Shown one piece after another: positions 49,799 through 62,105 of a stretch of DNA of 64,000 nucleotides. The position numbers were made by a program, and so were the translations under genes. The notes under the pieces are model-generated. The model saw only the letters and a list, made by a program, of their open reading frames with translations. It searched no databases and was not told where the DNA came from. Position 1 is the stretch's first letter. Every line of letters begins with the position of its first letter. Source of the stretch: Fratercula arctica. Taxonomy: Eukaryota > Chordata > Aves > Charadriiformes > Alcidae. Where the stretch lies: contig CANTUZ010000002.1 of assembly GCA_947846985.1 (NCBI GenBank), positions 153,445,889-153,509,888 of the forward strand. Direction: 5' to 3'.

Positions 49799-52700
49799 GG
49801 GTTTGCTACTATAATTCTGGCTATCCTTCACAGTTGTATGAAATCTTGGACCTTTTTGATTACTTTGAAGCTCTGTCCTTGATGATATATAATGACAAAA
49901 ACTTCCACAGACAAATTGGAATTGGTGTGAAACACTGTGTCCTTGCACCAGTACAAAATATGTCACCTTCCAGCCTCAGCAAGTCTGTTGTGTTTCTAAC
50001 AGTTCGTGTTATCAGCACCTGGTTAGTCGCAAGATTTAGGCCGGAGTGGTTTGTTATTTGCTTGCTGTTATCCCTTTCCCCCTTTTATCTCTTGTGTCCT
50101 TGGAGTGCAATTTCCTCAAAGCAGGCTCCTCTCCTTTACGCAACTTTTATACAGCACTCAGCTCACTGTGGACATCAGCTACTTGGAAAAGAAAAATATG
50201 CATCAATGTCTAGTTTAAGTTACTTCTAGGGGAACTCAACACTATTCAGATATTCTGGCTCTTATTTGACTAAATGTGAGTAGAACAACAAAAACCACCT
50301 GAACAGAATTAACACCTCTGCTCACGAAATGTGTTCCCATGTCACTTGCTAATACTGTATACCAAGGTATGAGGTCTTCTGATCCACCTAAGACTTGAGG
50401 TACCTGGAGGAGCTGTGAGGTTGAGGTATTTTGATGGTCATTTGTCTTTCTTTAGGCCTCCGCTACCCACATTTGCCAGGGTTTCTTATCTCTAAGGATG
50501 AACGATCATGAAAATGAGGGCAGATTTAACTGTATGAGAGTGTTTTATGCTGACAGACTCCTTCCACTGACTTTCCTGGAGCTGCTCCTGTTTGCACCAT
50601 GTAGGTGAGAATGGGGCACACAGAAATGCTGTGTTGGTTGCAGAATGTGAACTTCTTCCCTGCTTTCCCTTATGGCTGATCTCTGAACTTTCCAAATTTA
50701 TAGATTCTAAGGCTTTGAAGAATCACTAAACTTGACATCAATTTCTGCTTTCACTCAAAATCTTTCTGATGAATTTGATTTGGAAACAATAGGCTTCATG
50801 TTAAGACAAAACTGAGTCTGTCATTAATATCTCTTTGTAGATTAGATAGCTTTGCAGCAGAAACTGCATAGAAAAGTATGGTTTTTGTTTTGTTTAAATC
50901 CTGATAAGCAGGAGTGGAGTTGGAAAAAGCCACTAAGAGAGAAGCAAAACAGATAGCTCAGCACTAAGTGTTTTACCGTTTTAATTTGCTATTTCTCTTT
51001 GCAAAGAGATACATTTTGATTGTAGCATGGTGTTTTCCTGGAAAGGCATTTTACAGGGAGGCTGGAGTGGATGGAGCGGGCTATAGGTGTTCTTTATATG
51101 CAGAGACTCCTCATAACAGCTTCTACAGCACAGCTTGTCACTGTGTTCAGTTTTGCTACAGTCCTAATGGTCAGGTGAATGTGGCATGGGTACACACGCA
51201 CAATGAATATAATGTCTGTGGGTGGAGGGGAGTGAGCTATATGTCTAATTGCACTTGTGAATTTGTGCAGGAGATTATATAGTCCAATCAGGACACCTAT
51301 GTTCTAGCTGCTCTTCAAAGCCAGCTCTCAGGCTATATTAAAATTCAAGGTAAATCAATGCCAGTCTTTTCACTACATCTTCTAATCCAATGCGAGTTGA
51401 AGCAGGGGCATGGTCCTGTACAAATGAAGTAACGGAGATTGATTTCATTTGCTGTCAGTAGCACGGCAGTGATTTATACCAGCTGAAACCAGACCGAGTG
51501 ACACTACTCACAGAAACATGGTGTTTCTGGTTTCAAAAAGATGTGGGTTTTTTTTGTGTTTGTGTTATGGTTGCCTGTTTTCAGAGTGCTACTTTGTCAA
51601 ACAATAGCCATTTCGGTGCCAGTTTATCAAGTCTTTGTGGATTTTTGCTAATCCATTTTTGTCAGAAAATAACATATTTCTTTTCAGCCCAGGCAAATAA
51701 TTTGATTGGATAAAAATATTTTCTTTGCCATGGTTTATCTGCATGATATTTGCCATCAGCACACAGCAGTGGCAGCTTAGGAGATCTCAAATGCAGAACT
51801 TGTGATGAGAAGAAAATACAAGAGCTAATTTTTCTTGTTAGTTACCTTTTAAATTTTTTTCTTATTCTTGTTATTCTCCGATAAGGGCGGTAACCTTTTT
51901 CTGCACGTGCCTGTGGGCCTTTGTGCATGCCAATCCGTCCTGAGGTGTCTGTGCTGGAAGCATCTTTTGTTCAGGCAGAGGCTTGTGGAAAGCCTGGGAA
52001 CTGGTCATCACTTCCAGCACTTCAGCTAAATAGGAATTACAGATGGAAGCACAAGGAAGGGGCCAACACTCACAAGGAGAGGGGAAATATCAACTTCTTG
52101 TGTAATGACAAGGTTCTGCCCTGCAAGTCTGCCCTTGAATGCTTCAAGCAACGGATGCAATTTCAGAAGAATAAGGCGATGGGACTAGTACCATTAACTT
52201 TCACAGAAAAGTATCTCACTCACAATCCCGTAGATCTTGTTAGGCCTGGAGGAACTAAAAGGAGGCAAGTAGTACTTTCAGGGAGAGGAGATGATATAGA
52301 GGTATTGATTAGGAAAATTCCTACATCCCAGGCCTGTTTCATTCCTCTTTTTCCTCTCTGTTTTATATAATTAAGACCCTGCACAGTGCTTTATCAGTCT
52401 CCTTGGCAGAGCTATCTCATTTGTGGTTATCTGACTCTGCTTCATTTTTATGCCCATATTACTGGTTTATTGGATTGGACAGTTGACTACAAGCCATCCA
52501 GGGAGACTGTCAGCAGTAGAATATCACATTACTGAAGTGAACAGAAATTCAGCTCCTGTACATTTTGATGCTATTTGCTGAACTAAACAGAAACATCCTG
52601 AGATATTTCCCAGGAGGAGACAATTTTTCACTGAGATATGACCATGCTATCAACAGGCAACTGGACATTGCTAAAATAATGCCCTCAGCATCATATAAAC

Positions 52701-54692
52701 TCACATAAAACATGAGTTAAGGATGTGTGAAGCAGCTGGAATATTGCATAGCTCAATCCAGTTTATACCCCAGGTTCCAATCTGGCTCTGCTGATGGAAG
52801 AGAAACATCAGTGTAACTGTAAAGGGAACATTACGGGCAGGTTTTGGGGGCCTTGGATTAACCATAGGCTAAAGTTGTAGCTAACAACAGTTAACCCCAA
52901 ACTGCACTCTAAGCTCTCATCCCATTTCAAATTCTTCATGGGACCTATGGTCCAAAAGGTCATTGCATCAAAACTGAAAACATTTGTATTTGGTCTTGGC
53001 TTTTGGCTACAAATCTGAGCTGAACAAGGAGCTATAAAGCTTAACTCAAGCAGCCCTCCCAACTTCAAAACTCTTGCTCAATTTGAGTATTATTTATTGG
53101 TGCAACGTTACTTAATTTCATGGAGGAAAAACAGTCTCACTTTCTGAAGAGAGGGACCCACCTGCTAACCAGAAAGTAACACAATACGTTAAACTGACAT
53201 CGATTTTGTAAACAGTATTTTCTTCATGTATTTAAACAATCAATCAATCAGCCACATTTTTATTGTGAGACTAAGCTGGTACTGTACCTGATATTCAATA
53301 ACATCTCCTGATGGGAATAGGTAGATAGGTGGGGAAACCAATAACAACTTCATTCCTTTGTTTGGTGCAAGATCATTTTATTGTATTGACAGAAACATGA
53401 AGAAGAAGGGTGCAAGGTGGTGAAAGGGTAGTCAAGTAGACTGATATCAGACTATATAACTAGTAATGATGGGATAAGTTAAACAGAGAGACCTTCATAA
53501 CGTGAATGTCTTGCACTGCAAAGTAGTCTCCCCAGGGATAGGAAGGAACAGTAAGCTTATTAAATGTGTAATTTAAAATGATTGGAAAAAAATGTTGGAA
53601 AATATTCTGTAGGGAATGATCTTGGAGACAGATGACTAGATATTTCTCTTCATTGTCTGTGATTATATGCATTTATATTTTTCTACTGATGTTCAAAAAG
53701 CGTCAGTGAGGTAAATGGAGGTTGTGCCTTTCAGTTGCTCAGTTACACAAGCTGAAAAAAAACATTTTTTATTTCTTAATGGCATTACTTAAGTGTAGAA
53801 CACTGACCTTTCCTTTAAAAAGGAGAACAAGAGACGTTTATAAACTGAAAAAGCAACGAATTGCCGGCATGTCAGTTTAAACTCAGGTGAGGAGATCAAA
53901 CATTGAATTCTAGGGCTATGACAGGAAGACCCTTCAGACACCTCCAGCAGTAATGTATGTTTAATCAAGGGGGAACAATTTTTTTATTGTACAAGTGCTT
54001 GGAATTTCTAATTAATTTTGTGCAATATTTATTAAAATCTTGGCCAAGGAGCTTGCTTTGGCATCCTTTTTATTGTCTCCCTATTCTCAAGTATTCAAAG
54101 AGGCAATTGCCTTTTTTAGATGCTTTAGTTTTCTTTTTCCATTAAATGTTTTACCTCTTTGGTTATTGGGAGTCATCTATGCATGCAAACAGAATAAATT
54201 TCACTTCTACCCACTAGATACAGTCTCTTATGCTGTTAGAATGCTCCACATGGTGGGAATATACTTGATAATTGAGGTTTTTAGTGATTTAAATGCAAGA
54301 GGATGATTCTGCTCCTGAAAGAGGTGGAATAGTTATTAACTTCAGTAATGACAAGTTCAAGTCTTGAGTCAGGAAAAAGAAACTTAATGCTCTTCTTTTC
54401 ACCCATCAGTTTGTAGAAGATTTCAAATTGCCTTGCTGCAAATTTCCTGTTTCCATTGACTCCTGTAGATCAAGCCCAACAGAAAAAAATGATCCAAGAA
54501 GAATTCCCCTTATTCACCTGGAGATCAGGATAGTTTTTCAAGCCACTCGGCAGCCATCTTATAATCTTTACCCTGTGGTTGCTCAGTATACTGGCACGCG
54601 ACAAGGGGCAAAGTAGTCCAAGACGGCAGTAGGAGCTCTGGTCCAGAGGGTGAAATGGGCCCACAGGACCCCTGAGGACAGAGCGTTCTGGT
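49799..54692. other. Unique non-coding sequence
   Basis: About 4.9 kb without an assignable repeat. The longest frames are 170 codons (49717-50229, which begins in the T tract and has no domain) and 149 codons (51921-52370, discussed in the findings). Neither shows a recognised family. Confidence 0.4.
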
Positions 54693-54772
54693 TAGTAGCA
54701 ACTCACTCCCATTTTACACTTCATGGGAAAGATAGTAGCAACTCACTCCCATTTTACACTTCATGGGAAAGA
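54693..54772 (+). repeat. Perfect 40-bp tandem duplication
   Basis: The 40-bp unit starting tagtagcaactcactcccat is present twice head to tail (54693-54732 and 54733-54772) with no difference. It is either a very recent duplication or an assembly artefact. Confidence 0.97.
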
Positions 54773-54960
54773 CTGGCAGGCTGTGTAGATTCAGGTTTGG
54801 TGACTCAATGACCAGTAACAGCAATAAAACATTTCCTCATTGATTTTGACTTCGTGACCAGTTAAGCAGTGTATTAGACATAGTAGTCAGGTGCCTTTTC
54901 TTGCACTGTTGTAGTCAGTGAGCTGCTTTTTTTTTTTTCTCCTCTGAAAGACAAAGGGGC
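54773..54960. other. Unique non-coding sequence
   Basis: Nothing is recognised apart from a T run near 54929. Confidence 0.5.
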
Positions 54961-55035
54961 TTTAGTGCGTGCATGCATGTATATGTACGCATGTTTATAT
55001 ATACGTAAATATATACATATATATATGTAAAATTG
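54961..55035. repeat. Alternating purine-pyrimidine tract (GT/AT dinucleotides)
   Basis: The run gtgcgtgcatgcatgtatat continues into tatacgtaaatatatacata words. It is a degenerate (GT)n/(AT)n tract with much alternating purine and pyrimidine. Confidence 0.8.
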
Positions 55036-57821
55036 CTATTTACCTGAATGCATATCCAACACTTACGAAATAGAAGGCAGATGCCACAGAGAGATCAAAG
55101 ATATTTAGACTAATTTTAAACCTAAAAGCTTTACCAATGTCCTTTATTTCTGGATAAAGAAGATTATTTAGATTTAATCCTTCTAACTATTCATCTCTTT
55201 CTAAACCTGTGTGACTGGTGGAGGCTAACATTTTTTAGATTATTGAAGAGAGCTCCTGTTCAAACACGGGTGTGATTATTTATGAGAGAAGTGGGTAGTC
55301 AAGTAAGTGCCACTCTAGAGCCGAACAAAATAGTTTTGTGCCAGGCACTGCTCTGCTGCATGACCCTCTTGTCCATTAGCTTTCAAGGTCTTTGGAGCTA
55401 AAGTTAATTCCCCCGTATATCAAACAGAGATGCTTCCCAGCTGGGAAGCTCACTGGGTGCCTCTCGCTGCTGCTGGGCTGCCAACAGCGTTAAGAAACCC
55501 CCAAATGGCATAGACTGAAAAGTTGCTTAGACCCGTCAGTAGATTAAATTCCTCTTACGCGGCTAATCCTTTGGGGTTTTAGGGATGGCCCAGTGTTGTT
55601 ACCTTATCTGCCACCTATAAAAATGTGCACGTAGCTGAGAGGCACCAGATGTGTGAGAAATCTGGGCAATGTTGGGCTTCTCCACTCCCTCCTCCTCCCA
55701 GCTCTTAGATAACGCTGCCCACAACTCCTCCCTCCTTTCCCAAAGCAAAACCCTAGGGTCACTATTCCTACTTCCCTACACCCCTGCACCACTCCCACCC
55801 CTAGTTTCCATGCTTGACCTACTAACCCTCATTTTGCTGGATGCACAGATGCAAAGCTGGCTAATTCTTACACAATATGCTCTGAAACAAGCGTGCAGCA
55901 AGCAAGGGAGCCCTGACATGTAGCCTTGGACAGGAGGTGAGTTACCATTTATAAATCCCTGCTTTCTGGCTCTGTATTTTTCTATTCAGAACGAGTTTGA
56001 CATTACCAGCTGGTATTACTAAAAAGCATATAGCTCAGAAAAATCCAAAAACCCTGTTGCGGTCATCAATGCTTGTAAGCTGCACACAATTTATCTCTTC
56101 ATACAGTTTGACTTGATCACCACTGTTAGATCATGAAAGACCCTCAAGCATTTCAGATGTAAATTATGCCCCCCAAAGTTGTTATTCTTATGATGGGCAG
56201 TCTCCCTTGCATGTCACAAAATCCAGTTAAAAAGCAATCTTTCCTTCCATTTAAGATGTACATTGTTTTTCTTTTGAAGCATCATGGGAAACATGCTCAC
56301 GTGCTGCCAATAAAAGCTGTATATAGGAAGCCACACCATTTTCTTTCCTTTATTTTTATGTTTGGTTAAAGGTGAGCCTGATTGGTCTATTTATGAACTT
56401 TATTTATAAGAACTGTATCCTCAAGGGAGCATTAAGTAACCAACTAATAACCCAAGTTTTATTCAGAAGAGTCTGTGCAGATGGAAGTTTTTCATATCTG
56501 ATCATGAATGTGTTTTGACGCTTCAGGAACTAAGGGGCTAATCCTGTTTCAATAAAAAAAATGCATAAACTCATAACAGTTACAGTCTTGCATAGACCTG
56601 TTTGAATACCACTGTAGTTGTGCAACAGATGCTTGAAAGCAGGGGACATCTGATCTCTGGGGATAAAGCATTATTATGCTGCAAGTGAAGTTGAATACCC
56701 AGGGTCTCAGTCAGCCTTTTCGATTGGAATGGGCTATAATCAGGCCAAAGAGGCTGTGAGGCTCATGGTGGGGATCAGATTGCAGGACAGTTTTGAACAG
56801 AAAGCCCAACTCTCAGGATTAAAACAGACCAGACTCCCTCCTGCACCTTAATTTTTAGTGTGGGTATTTGTCTGTTACTTTGCTTTGATCGCTCTGATTA
56901 AGCATCCTCAGGGTGAGTATCTTACCATGGTGAACTAAAGGCTTTCCAAGTCCTGCTATACCCTGATACATGGTCAGAGACTCAAAGGGAAGGGAAACCT
57001 TCCCCTAACAAACCTTGTCTCCCCACGGACAAGAGCATCCACAACACAAATGGCAGCTAAACCACTCCTGCCCGTATTGTCCTGGGGTGGCTCTGTCAGC
57101 AGGTACCCGGCAGAGCTGTGCAGGGTGGCAGCTTCAGCAGGGTGCCGGGAGTGGGTGCACAGGGAGCAGGACTGCAGGAGGGCAGAGGGATGGCAAAGAT
57201 GCTGCTGTGTGAAACCCCTCGCTTTCTCATTCCTTGGCACCAAAAAATTTGTGCCTGTCCACATCCGACACTAAGAAGGAGAATGGGGGGCATACCCTCT
57301 GGTTCCTTTGCTTTATGTTGCATCTAGGTCCTATTACCTTAGTACATGTGTTGTTTTATAAAATTGTCAGTTTTTTTCCTTAAACCCAGCTGTAGTTTTT
57401 GACTCAGTTCCATCAGCAACAGCTGGTAAGGAAGTGATTTCTTGCTGTATTTCAATTAAATATTTTGATGGTTTAGCTTTTCATTGGACGTTCATTTCTT
57501 AACTAAGTTATTTTGGGTTTGAGTTGTTAAAAAGAAGAAAGTAAGTTTAGCTTTTTCCATGAAAATTTGTATCTGGGGAAGGCATGAGGCTGGTGTGTCT
57601 ATTTGCTAAAAAAAACTATGCATCAGACACCACGTATATTACACCAGTATGATGTTAGCTCTGGAACAGTTTGCAAACCTGTTTATTTTTGTATGAAGCT
57701 GTTATCTTTCATAGCACAAGTAAAGCAGCAGCCTCGGAAATAGTTTTGCCCTGGATAAACAGAAGAGGGTTTTCTGTCAGTCTCCTGCTGAGTGTGTACA
57801 GAGCAGTGGCTGTTACATCAG
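55036..57821. other. Unique non-coding sequence
   Basis: There is no repeat call. The segment 56980-57330 is richer in GC and holds overlapping frames of 65-96 codons on both strands, none with a domain. Confidence 0.4.
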
Positions 57822-58535
57822 GTTCTGAGAGATGGTGCTAGAAAAAGACCTGGGGGTGCTGGTGGACAACCAGCTTAACATGAGCCAGCAGTGTGCCCAG
57901 GTGGCCAAGAAGGCCAACAGCATTCTGGCTTGTATCAGGAACAGCATGGCCAGCAGGAGTAGGGAAGTGATGGTGCCTCTGTACTCAGCACTGGTGAGGC
58001 CTCACCTCGAGTACTTTGTTCAGTTCTGGGCCCCTCTGTACAAGAGGGACATTGAAGTGCTGGAGTGTGTCCAGAGGAGAGCTACCAAGCTGGTGAGGGG
58101 TCTGGAGACCAAGACATATGAGGAGAGGCTGAGGGAACTGGGCATGTTTAGTTTGGAGAAGAGGAGGCTGAGGGGAGACCTCATTGCCCTCTACAACTAC
58201 CTGAAAGGAGGGTGTAGAGAGGTGGGTGTTGGCCTCTTCTCCCAGGTGAGTAATGACAGGACCAGAGGAAATGGTCTGAAGTTGCGGCAGGGGAGGTTTA
58301 GATTAGATATTAGGAAGAATTACTTTACTGAAAGAGTGGTCAGGCACTGGAACAGCCTGCCCAGGGAGGTTGTTGAGTCACCATCCCTAGAGGTATTTAA
58401 GAAACGTCTAGATTTGGCACTTCAGGGCATGCTCTAGTGACAGATTGTAGGTTTGGGGGTTTTTTTGTGTGTGTGTATGGTTGGACTTGATGATCTCAAA
58501 AGTCCTTTCCAACCATGAAGATTCTATGATTCTAT
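57822..58535 (+). mobile_element. CR1 LINE, best-preserved copy with a 201-codon open frame
   Basis: It is 5'-truncated at about 57822 and ends in attctatgattctat (58521-58535). The frame 57832-58437 is open for 201 codons to what looks like the natural ORF2 stop. It encodes, in order, [20 protein letters not shown] (end of the region after the reverse transcriptase), [73 protein letters not shown] and [20 protein letters not shown]. It lacks the endonuclease and polymerase, so it cannot move by itself. The start Met is simply the first in frame. The intact frame suggests it is the youngest CR1 here. Confidence 0.97.
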
Positions 58536-58806
58536 ATGCTTCTGAGATGAATGACCGCGACGTGGTGCCTGCGATAGTGACGGATGAGGTTACGCAGCCC
58601 TAGGCTTGCCTTGGGGGGTCCCTTGCTATTGCAGGACTGCAGCTTCCCTGCGAGGCTGGCTGTCGTGGGCTGCGAGGCAGAGCCTTTCTGGGCTGTTGAT
58701 GCATGTGGTACGTGTAAAACAAGAATTAAATAATATGGCCTCTTCTCATATTAACAAAGTGCGCAAACAAGAGCAGCTGAATTTCCTTTAACAGCAGAGG
58801 TAACAC
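58536..58806. other. Short unique interval between CR1 and LTR
   Basis: Somewhat GC-rich (several CG dinucleotides), with no frame beyond 61 codons. Nothing is recognised. Confidence 0.45.
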
Positions 58807-58813
58807 ATAGGGG
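58807..58813 (+). other. Left target-site duplication of the LTR
   Basis: atagggg directly precedes the terminal TG of the LTR, and atagggt follows its terminal CA at 59589-59595. Six of seven bases agree, as expected for a 6-bp target-site duplication (ataggg) with the edge uncertain by one base. Confidence 0.65.
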
Positions 58814-59588
58814 TGTTACATCCCGATCTGATGACGTTGGGCCCAGGAGGGGTTTGCAATGATTCCAAGCATGAGATTAACACACAAACGAGGTCAGATG
58901 CTGCTCACTGCAGGTTTATTGTTATTCCCCAGCAATAGTCCCTGAGATGAACCATAGAGTAAATGTGGAAGTAGAGCAAAGGCAGAAAGGAGAAGCAGTA
59001 TTACGGAGCACAGCAAGAATATAGTCACCACCACAGGCCCGACGACGTCTCGACAGTCCTATGGAACTCAGCGGTGGCCCATTGATCCGTCGTTCGCAAG
59101 TTGTGATGGTGGTGGGGGGTCTCAGTTCCCAACTTGTGGTGGGTCACTGCACCAGTTATAGTCTAGGTTGGTCCATAGCTTGACCAGTCAGTGTGACAGT
59201 GGCTTTTGCCCAGCTAGTTATCGTTTTACACAGTCGCCGTAAGAGTTCTTCCTGCCCCCTGCTGCTCGGGCAGCGCTTGGCTCAGCACGGCCATTGTGCC
59301 TCAGCAAGCCTGAGGCAGACAGGGTCTGGCCACTCTGGTAACCAAAGGCCTACACCCTTTTCAGCTGGTGGCAGCCTTGGGTGGTGACTGTTAAGCAAAA
59401 GAATGGTCTGCAGAAGGTGCTAAATAGACACAAGCAAGGTTCTTATTGGCCTTCAAGGCTGCCGTCGATTTGCAGAAGTTTAAGCAAGCTTTGAGACAAT
59501 TATTTTGAGGTTCCAGTCTCTCACAAGAGGTTTGCATGGTAAAACCTTATGCCTCTTTGCTTTTTCCAAGGCTGTGCCTGTGGTCACA
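58814..59588 (-). mobile_element. Solo LTR with target-site duplication, minus strand
   Basis: It is 775 bp, TG at the left (tgttacatcccgatc) and CA at the right (gtggtcaca). Read on the minus strand it shows a long U3, an AATAAA signal (rc of 58911-58921, gcaggtttatt), then about 100 bp of R/U5 ending in gggatgtaaca. CG dinucleotides remain common (for example cgacgacgtctcgac near 59040), suggesting limited decay. No viral genes are present, so the provirus was reduced to one LTR by recombination. Confidence 0.8.
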
Positions 59589-59595
59589 ATAGGGT

Positions 59596-60009
59596 TCCTC
59601 TTCCAGAACCAGAGAGAAAACCTCCTCGTACCTTATTTTCTGGTGAGTGAGGGAGGGATGCACTGGGCCTGCAGGCTGCATGTGGGCTGTTTCACTGGCC
59701 CCATGGCAATGGGGAGGGTGGGTCACCATTACTGTCTTGCTGCACTGCAGCGCTGACCCCTGGATATGGTTGAAGGGGCCAGATAGATAAGAGTTGGCCA
59801 GTGTGTGGCATTCAGGGTCCTGGAGTGGGAGACTGTCTGCGATAACAACGTTGCCTGCTCCTCAGCCCCAGGCACCGGTGCTCAGGAGGGTGAGGTGGCG
59901 CCTGGCAGTATGTCCATCGTGCACCTCTCACCCCAGGGGCATTTCTGTCTCTTGCTGTCCAGAGGACCTGGGTGCTCTGAAGAGCTTCTAGTGCTTTCTT
60001 TTACACATG
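59596..60009. other. Unique or unrecognised sequence between two LTRs
   Basis: GC-richer, with several short frames in different phases (65 and 89 codons at 59794-60074) and no domain. No retroviral internal sequence is seen, so the two LTRs are not ends of one provirus. Confidence 0.4.
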
Positions 60010-60538
60010 TGTTGTGGTTTGAAGAACTCACAGCAATTTATTGTCATTTAGACAATTATTCTATCACTCAGTGACCCTTCCCCACCTAGGAAGGGAATTG
60101 GGAAAAAACAAGGAAACCTGAGGGCTGAAATAATGAAACAGACATGATAGAATAAGACCAAACAATTAACACTAATAACACTAGAGAATCGATATTGATC
60201 CTGGTACCAATATAAAATATAAAAGAATTATACTCAGCCAGTTCTGTCAGCAGTGAGCTGTGCGCTCCCAGCAGTGGACAGCCAATGTGGGACACTGCGA
60301 GCGCTGTGGCTTGGGAGGAAAGGAAGGGCCCAGGAGTCTGGAAGAAAGGCAAGAAGTTCTCAGGACCTCAGCCATCATGGGAGAGAAAAACTCCTCAGCA
60401 AACTTTCTAATTTATCTTGAATGTGATGTTCATGCTATGAAATAATACTGTTGGCCAGCTTGGGGCAAGTGCCCAGGTCCCACTCCCCCTCGTCCACGCA
60501 CGCGGGTTATTTGAAAACACTGAAAGTTTGAAACCCAC
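60010..60538 (-). mobile_element. Solo LTR of a second avian ERV type
   Basis: The left end tgttgtggtttgaagaactc, followed by acagcaatttattgtcattt, and inner words such as agaccaaacaattaacacta, aagaattatactcagccagt and tgttggccagcttggggcaa match a widespread bird LTR. An AATAAA signal (rc of atttatt near 60038) puts it on the minus strand. The right edge is unclear: recognisable sequence runs to about 60500, and 60538 (gaaacccaca) is a possible end. It differs from the LTR at 58.8 kb. Confidence 0.75.
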
Positions 60539-61229
60539 ATACCATAGCTGGCAATAAAGTAAATATTTTCACAAATTCAGACACTAGAGTCTTCTAAAAA
60601 TGCATTTTTCCCAACCATTAGAAGTGACCTTACTGAATGAAAGAGAAATTAATCCTGTGCTGCTCAAACCAGGACAGCATGACATAGGCTGTCTGCTATA
60701 AGATGGCCTTCCTACCCAAGGCAGAGCAGCCCACAAACTGCAAAGGCTGCTCTTCACCACAGCCCAGTTCATCTAATCACTCCTGATGGTTATGAATGAC
60801 TCCCCAGTGGTCTCATCCTGTAGGAAACTATGTCCTCTACTCCAGAAGGCGTCACAGGGCTCAGCATGTCACGGATGAAGGTGCAATGATAAGAAACCTG
60901 GAGGATTTGTCCTGTCAAGTGGTGGTCTCCTCCTCCAGATAGTGACATGGCAGGTTGTGCTGGTGGGGCCTCCAGGTGGAAAATGCAGGCTCCAGCCTGC
61001 TAGCCAAGCACAGCCGCCACCTCCAAAAGGGGAAGGTGATGCATTCATCTTTTAGCAGTGCCTAGAGTTAGGGTGTGGGCCAATTTTCATCATTTTTGTT
61101 TGATGGTTTTTTTTGCCTTTTTCTCATTTCATTTTGAGTGAGGAAATAGCTCATGATTCCCAGAGGCAGAAGTTCTCCTGCCTTGAAAATTTAACCTGAA
61201 ACAATAAAGCAATCTTCTGTTTTAGCCCC
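60539..61229. other. Unique non-coding sequence
   Basis: Nothing is recognised. Frames are at most 62 codons. Confidence 0.45.
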
Positions 61230-61445
61230 CCTAGACCTCAGGCATAAACGGTTTTCATTTGGTGCCCAGCTAATTAGCTTGCTGAGAGATGTTAATAGTT
61301 AAGCTAATAATTACTACACCTTTGCAACTGACCTTGAGGTAACTTTAATGCAGATACTTTAAAGATAAAAATAATTATTTCTGGATTTCTTTTATTAGAA
61401 CAAAATTATTTATATATTTGTATTCTTTCCCTATTTCAGGTGATA
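61230..61445. promoter_or_regulatory. Possible conserved non-coding block
   Basis: AT-rich, repeat-free sequence with closely spaced homeodomain-type sites (cagctaattagcttgctgag, gttaagctaataattact, aaataattattt) and a CAACTGACCTTGAGGT word resembling a nuclear-receptor half-site (tgaccttgaggt). It looks like vertebrate regulatory DNA. This is an inference from texture only. Confidence 0.3.
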
Positions 61446-62105
61446 AAAATAAACCAAAACACACAAAAGTTCAATAACTACTGACCATAGGGAAAAATTA
61501 CCATGTTTCAACATGGCCAATAGAGAAGGCTGGGAAAATGGGCTTCATCGCTTTGTGTAGATCTTTTTTGGGTTAAACTGCTCTTTCAGTGGTTGAGAAT
61601 AAAGCGCACACAACTTTATTCACACTTTATCCTCTTCTCCCCAGGTGATGTTTAGTCAATAATGGCCAGCAGGTTTGGGATGTGCAGGGTTGGAAAAATA
61701 AAACACAAAAACGAATTCTGTTACGGGTGCAGAAACAGAGAAAAAACACTTCACCCAAACCGCTACGTGGTTTTGCTTTTCATCATCACTGTCTGACTTC
61801 AGAGATGCACACACTTTTAATGGACCTTCTCCTGCAGAAGGGATGGAGCAACCTTGGAACAACTCCCTTTTGCAGATGGGGACATTGGGGCACGGATCAA
61901 TTAACTTGCAGCCCTAAACCTCACTGTGACCTGTTATATGTGGATGGCAGAGTGAGAGAGTTCATGTCTCACTCCTCCCAGCAATTGCAAGCAAAACATA
62001 GAAGTAAAAGATGTCTCTCTGTTTTGGAGCTGAGGGACCTTCCTTCTGATCCCAGAGCTCTGGGGTTATTGCACAGATGTGATTTATGCAGTAATTAAAT
62101 CTGCA
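61446..62105. other. Unique non-coding sequence
   Basis: A 138-codon plus-strand frame (61682-62098) starts in an A-rich stretch and has no domain. No repeats are seen. Confidence 0.4.

Noticed and set aside
49717..50229. 170-codon plus-strand frame
   Set aside because: It starts inside a poly-pyrimidine/T tract that gives a false hydrophobic start. The remainder has no recognised family and no supporting gene structure.
58814..60538. The two LTRs as the ends of one provirus
   Set aside because: They belong to different LTR types by end sequence and content, and no retroviral internal sequence lies between them. The first has its own target duplication.
61682..62098. 138-codon plus-strand frame
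   Set aside because: No domain and low-similarity composition. It starts in an A-rich stretch, with no exon borders.
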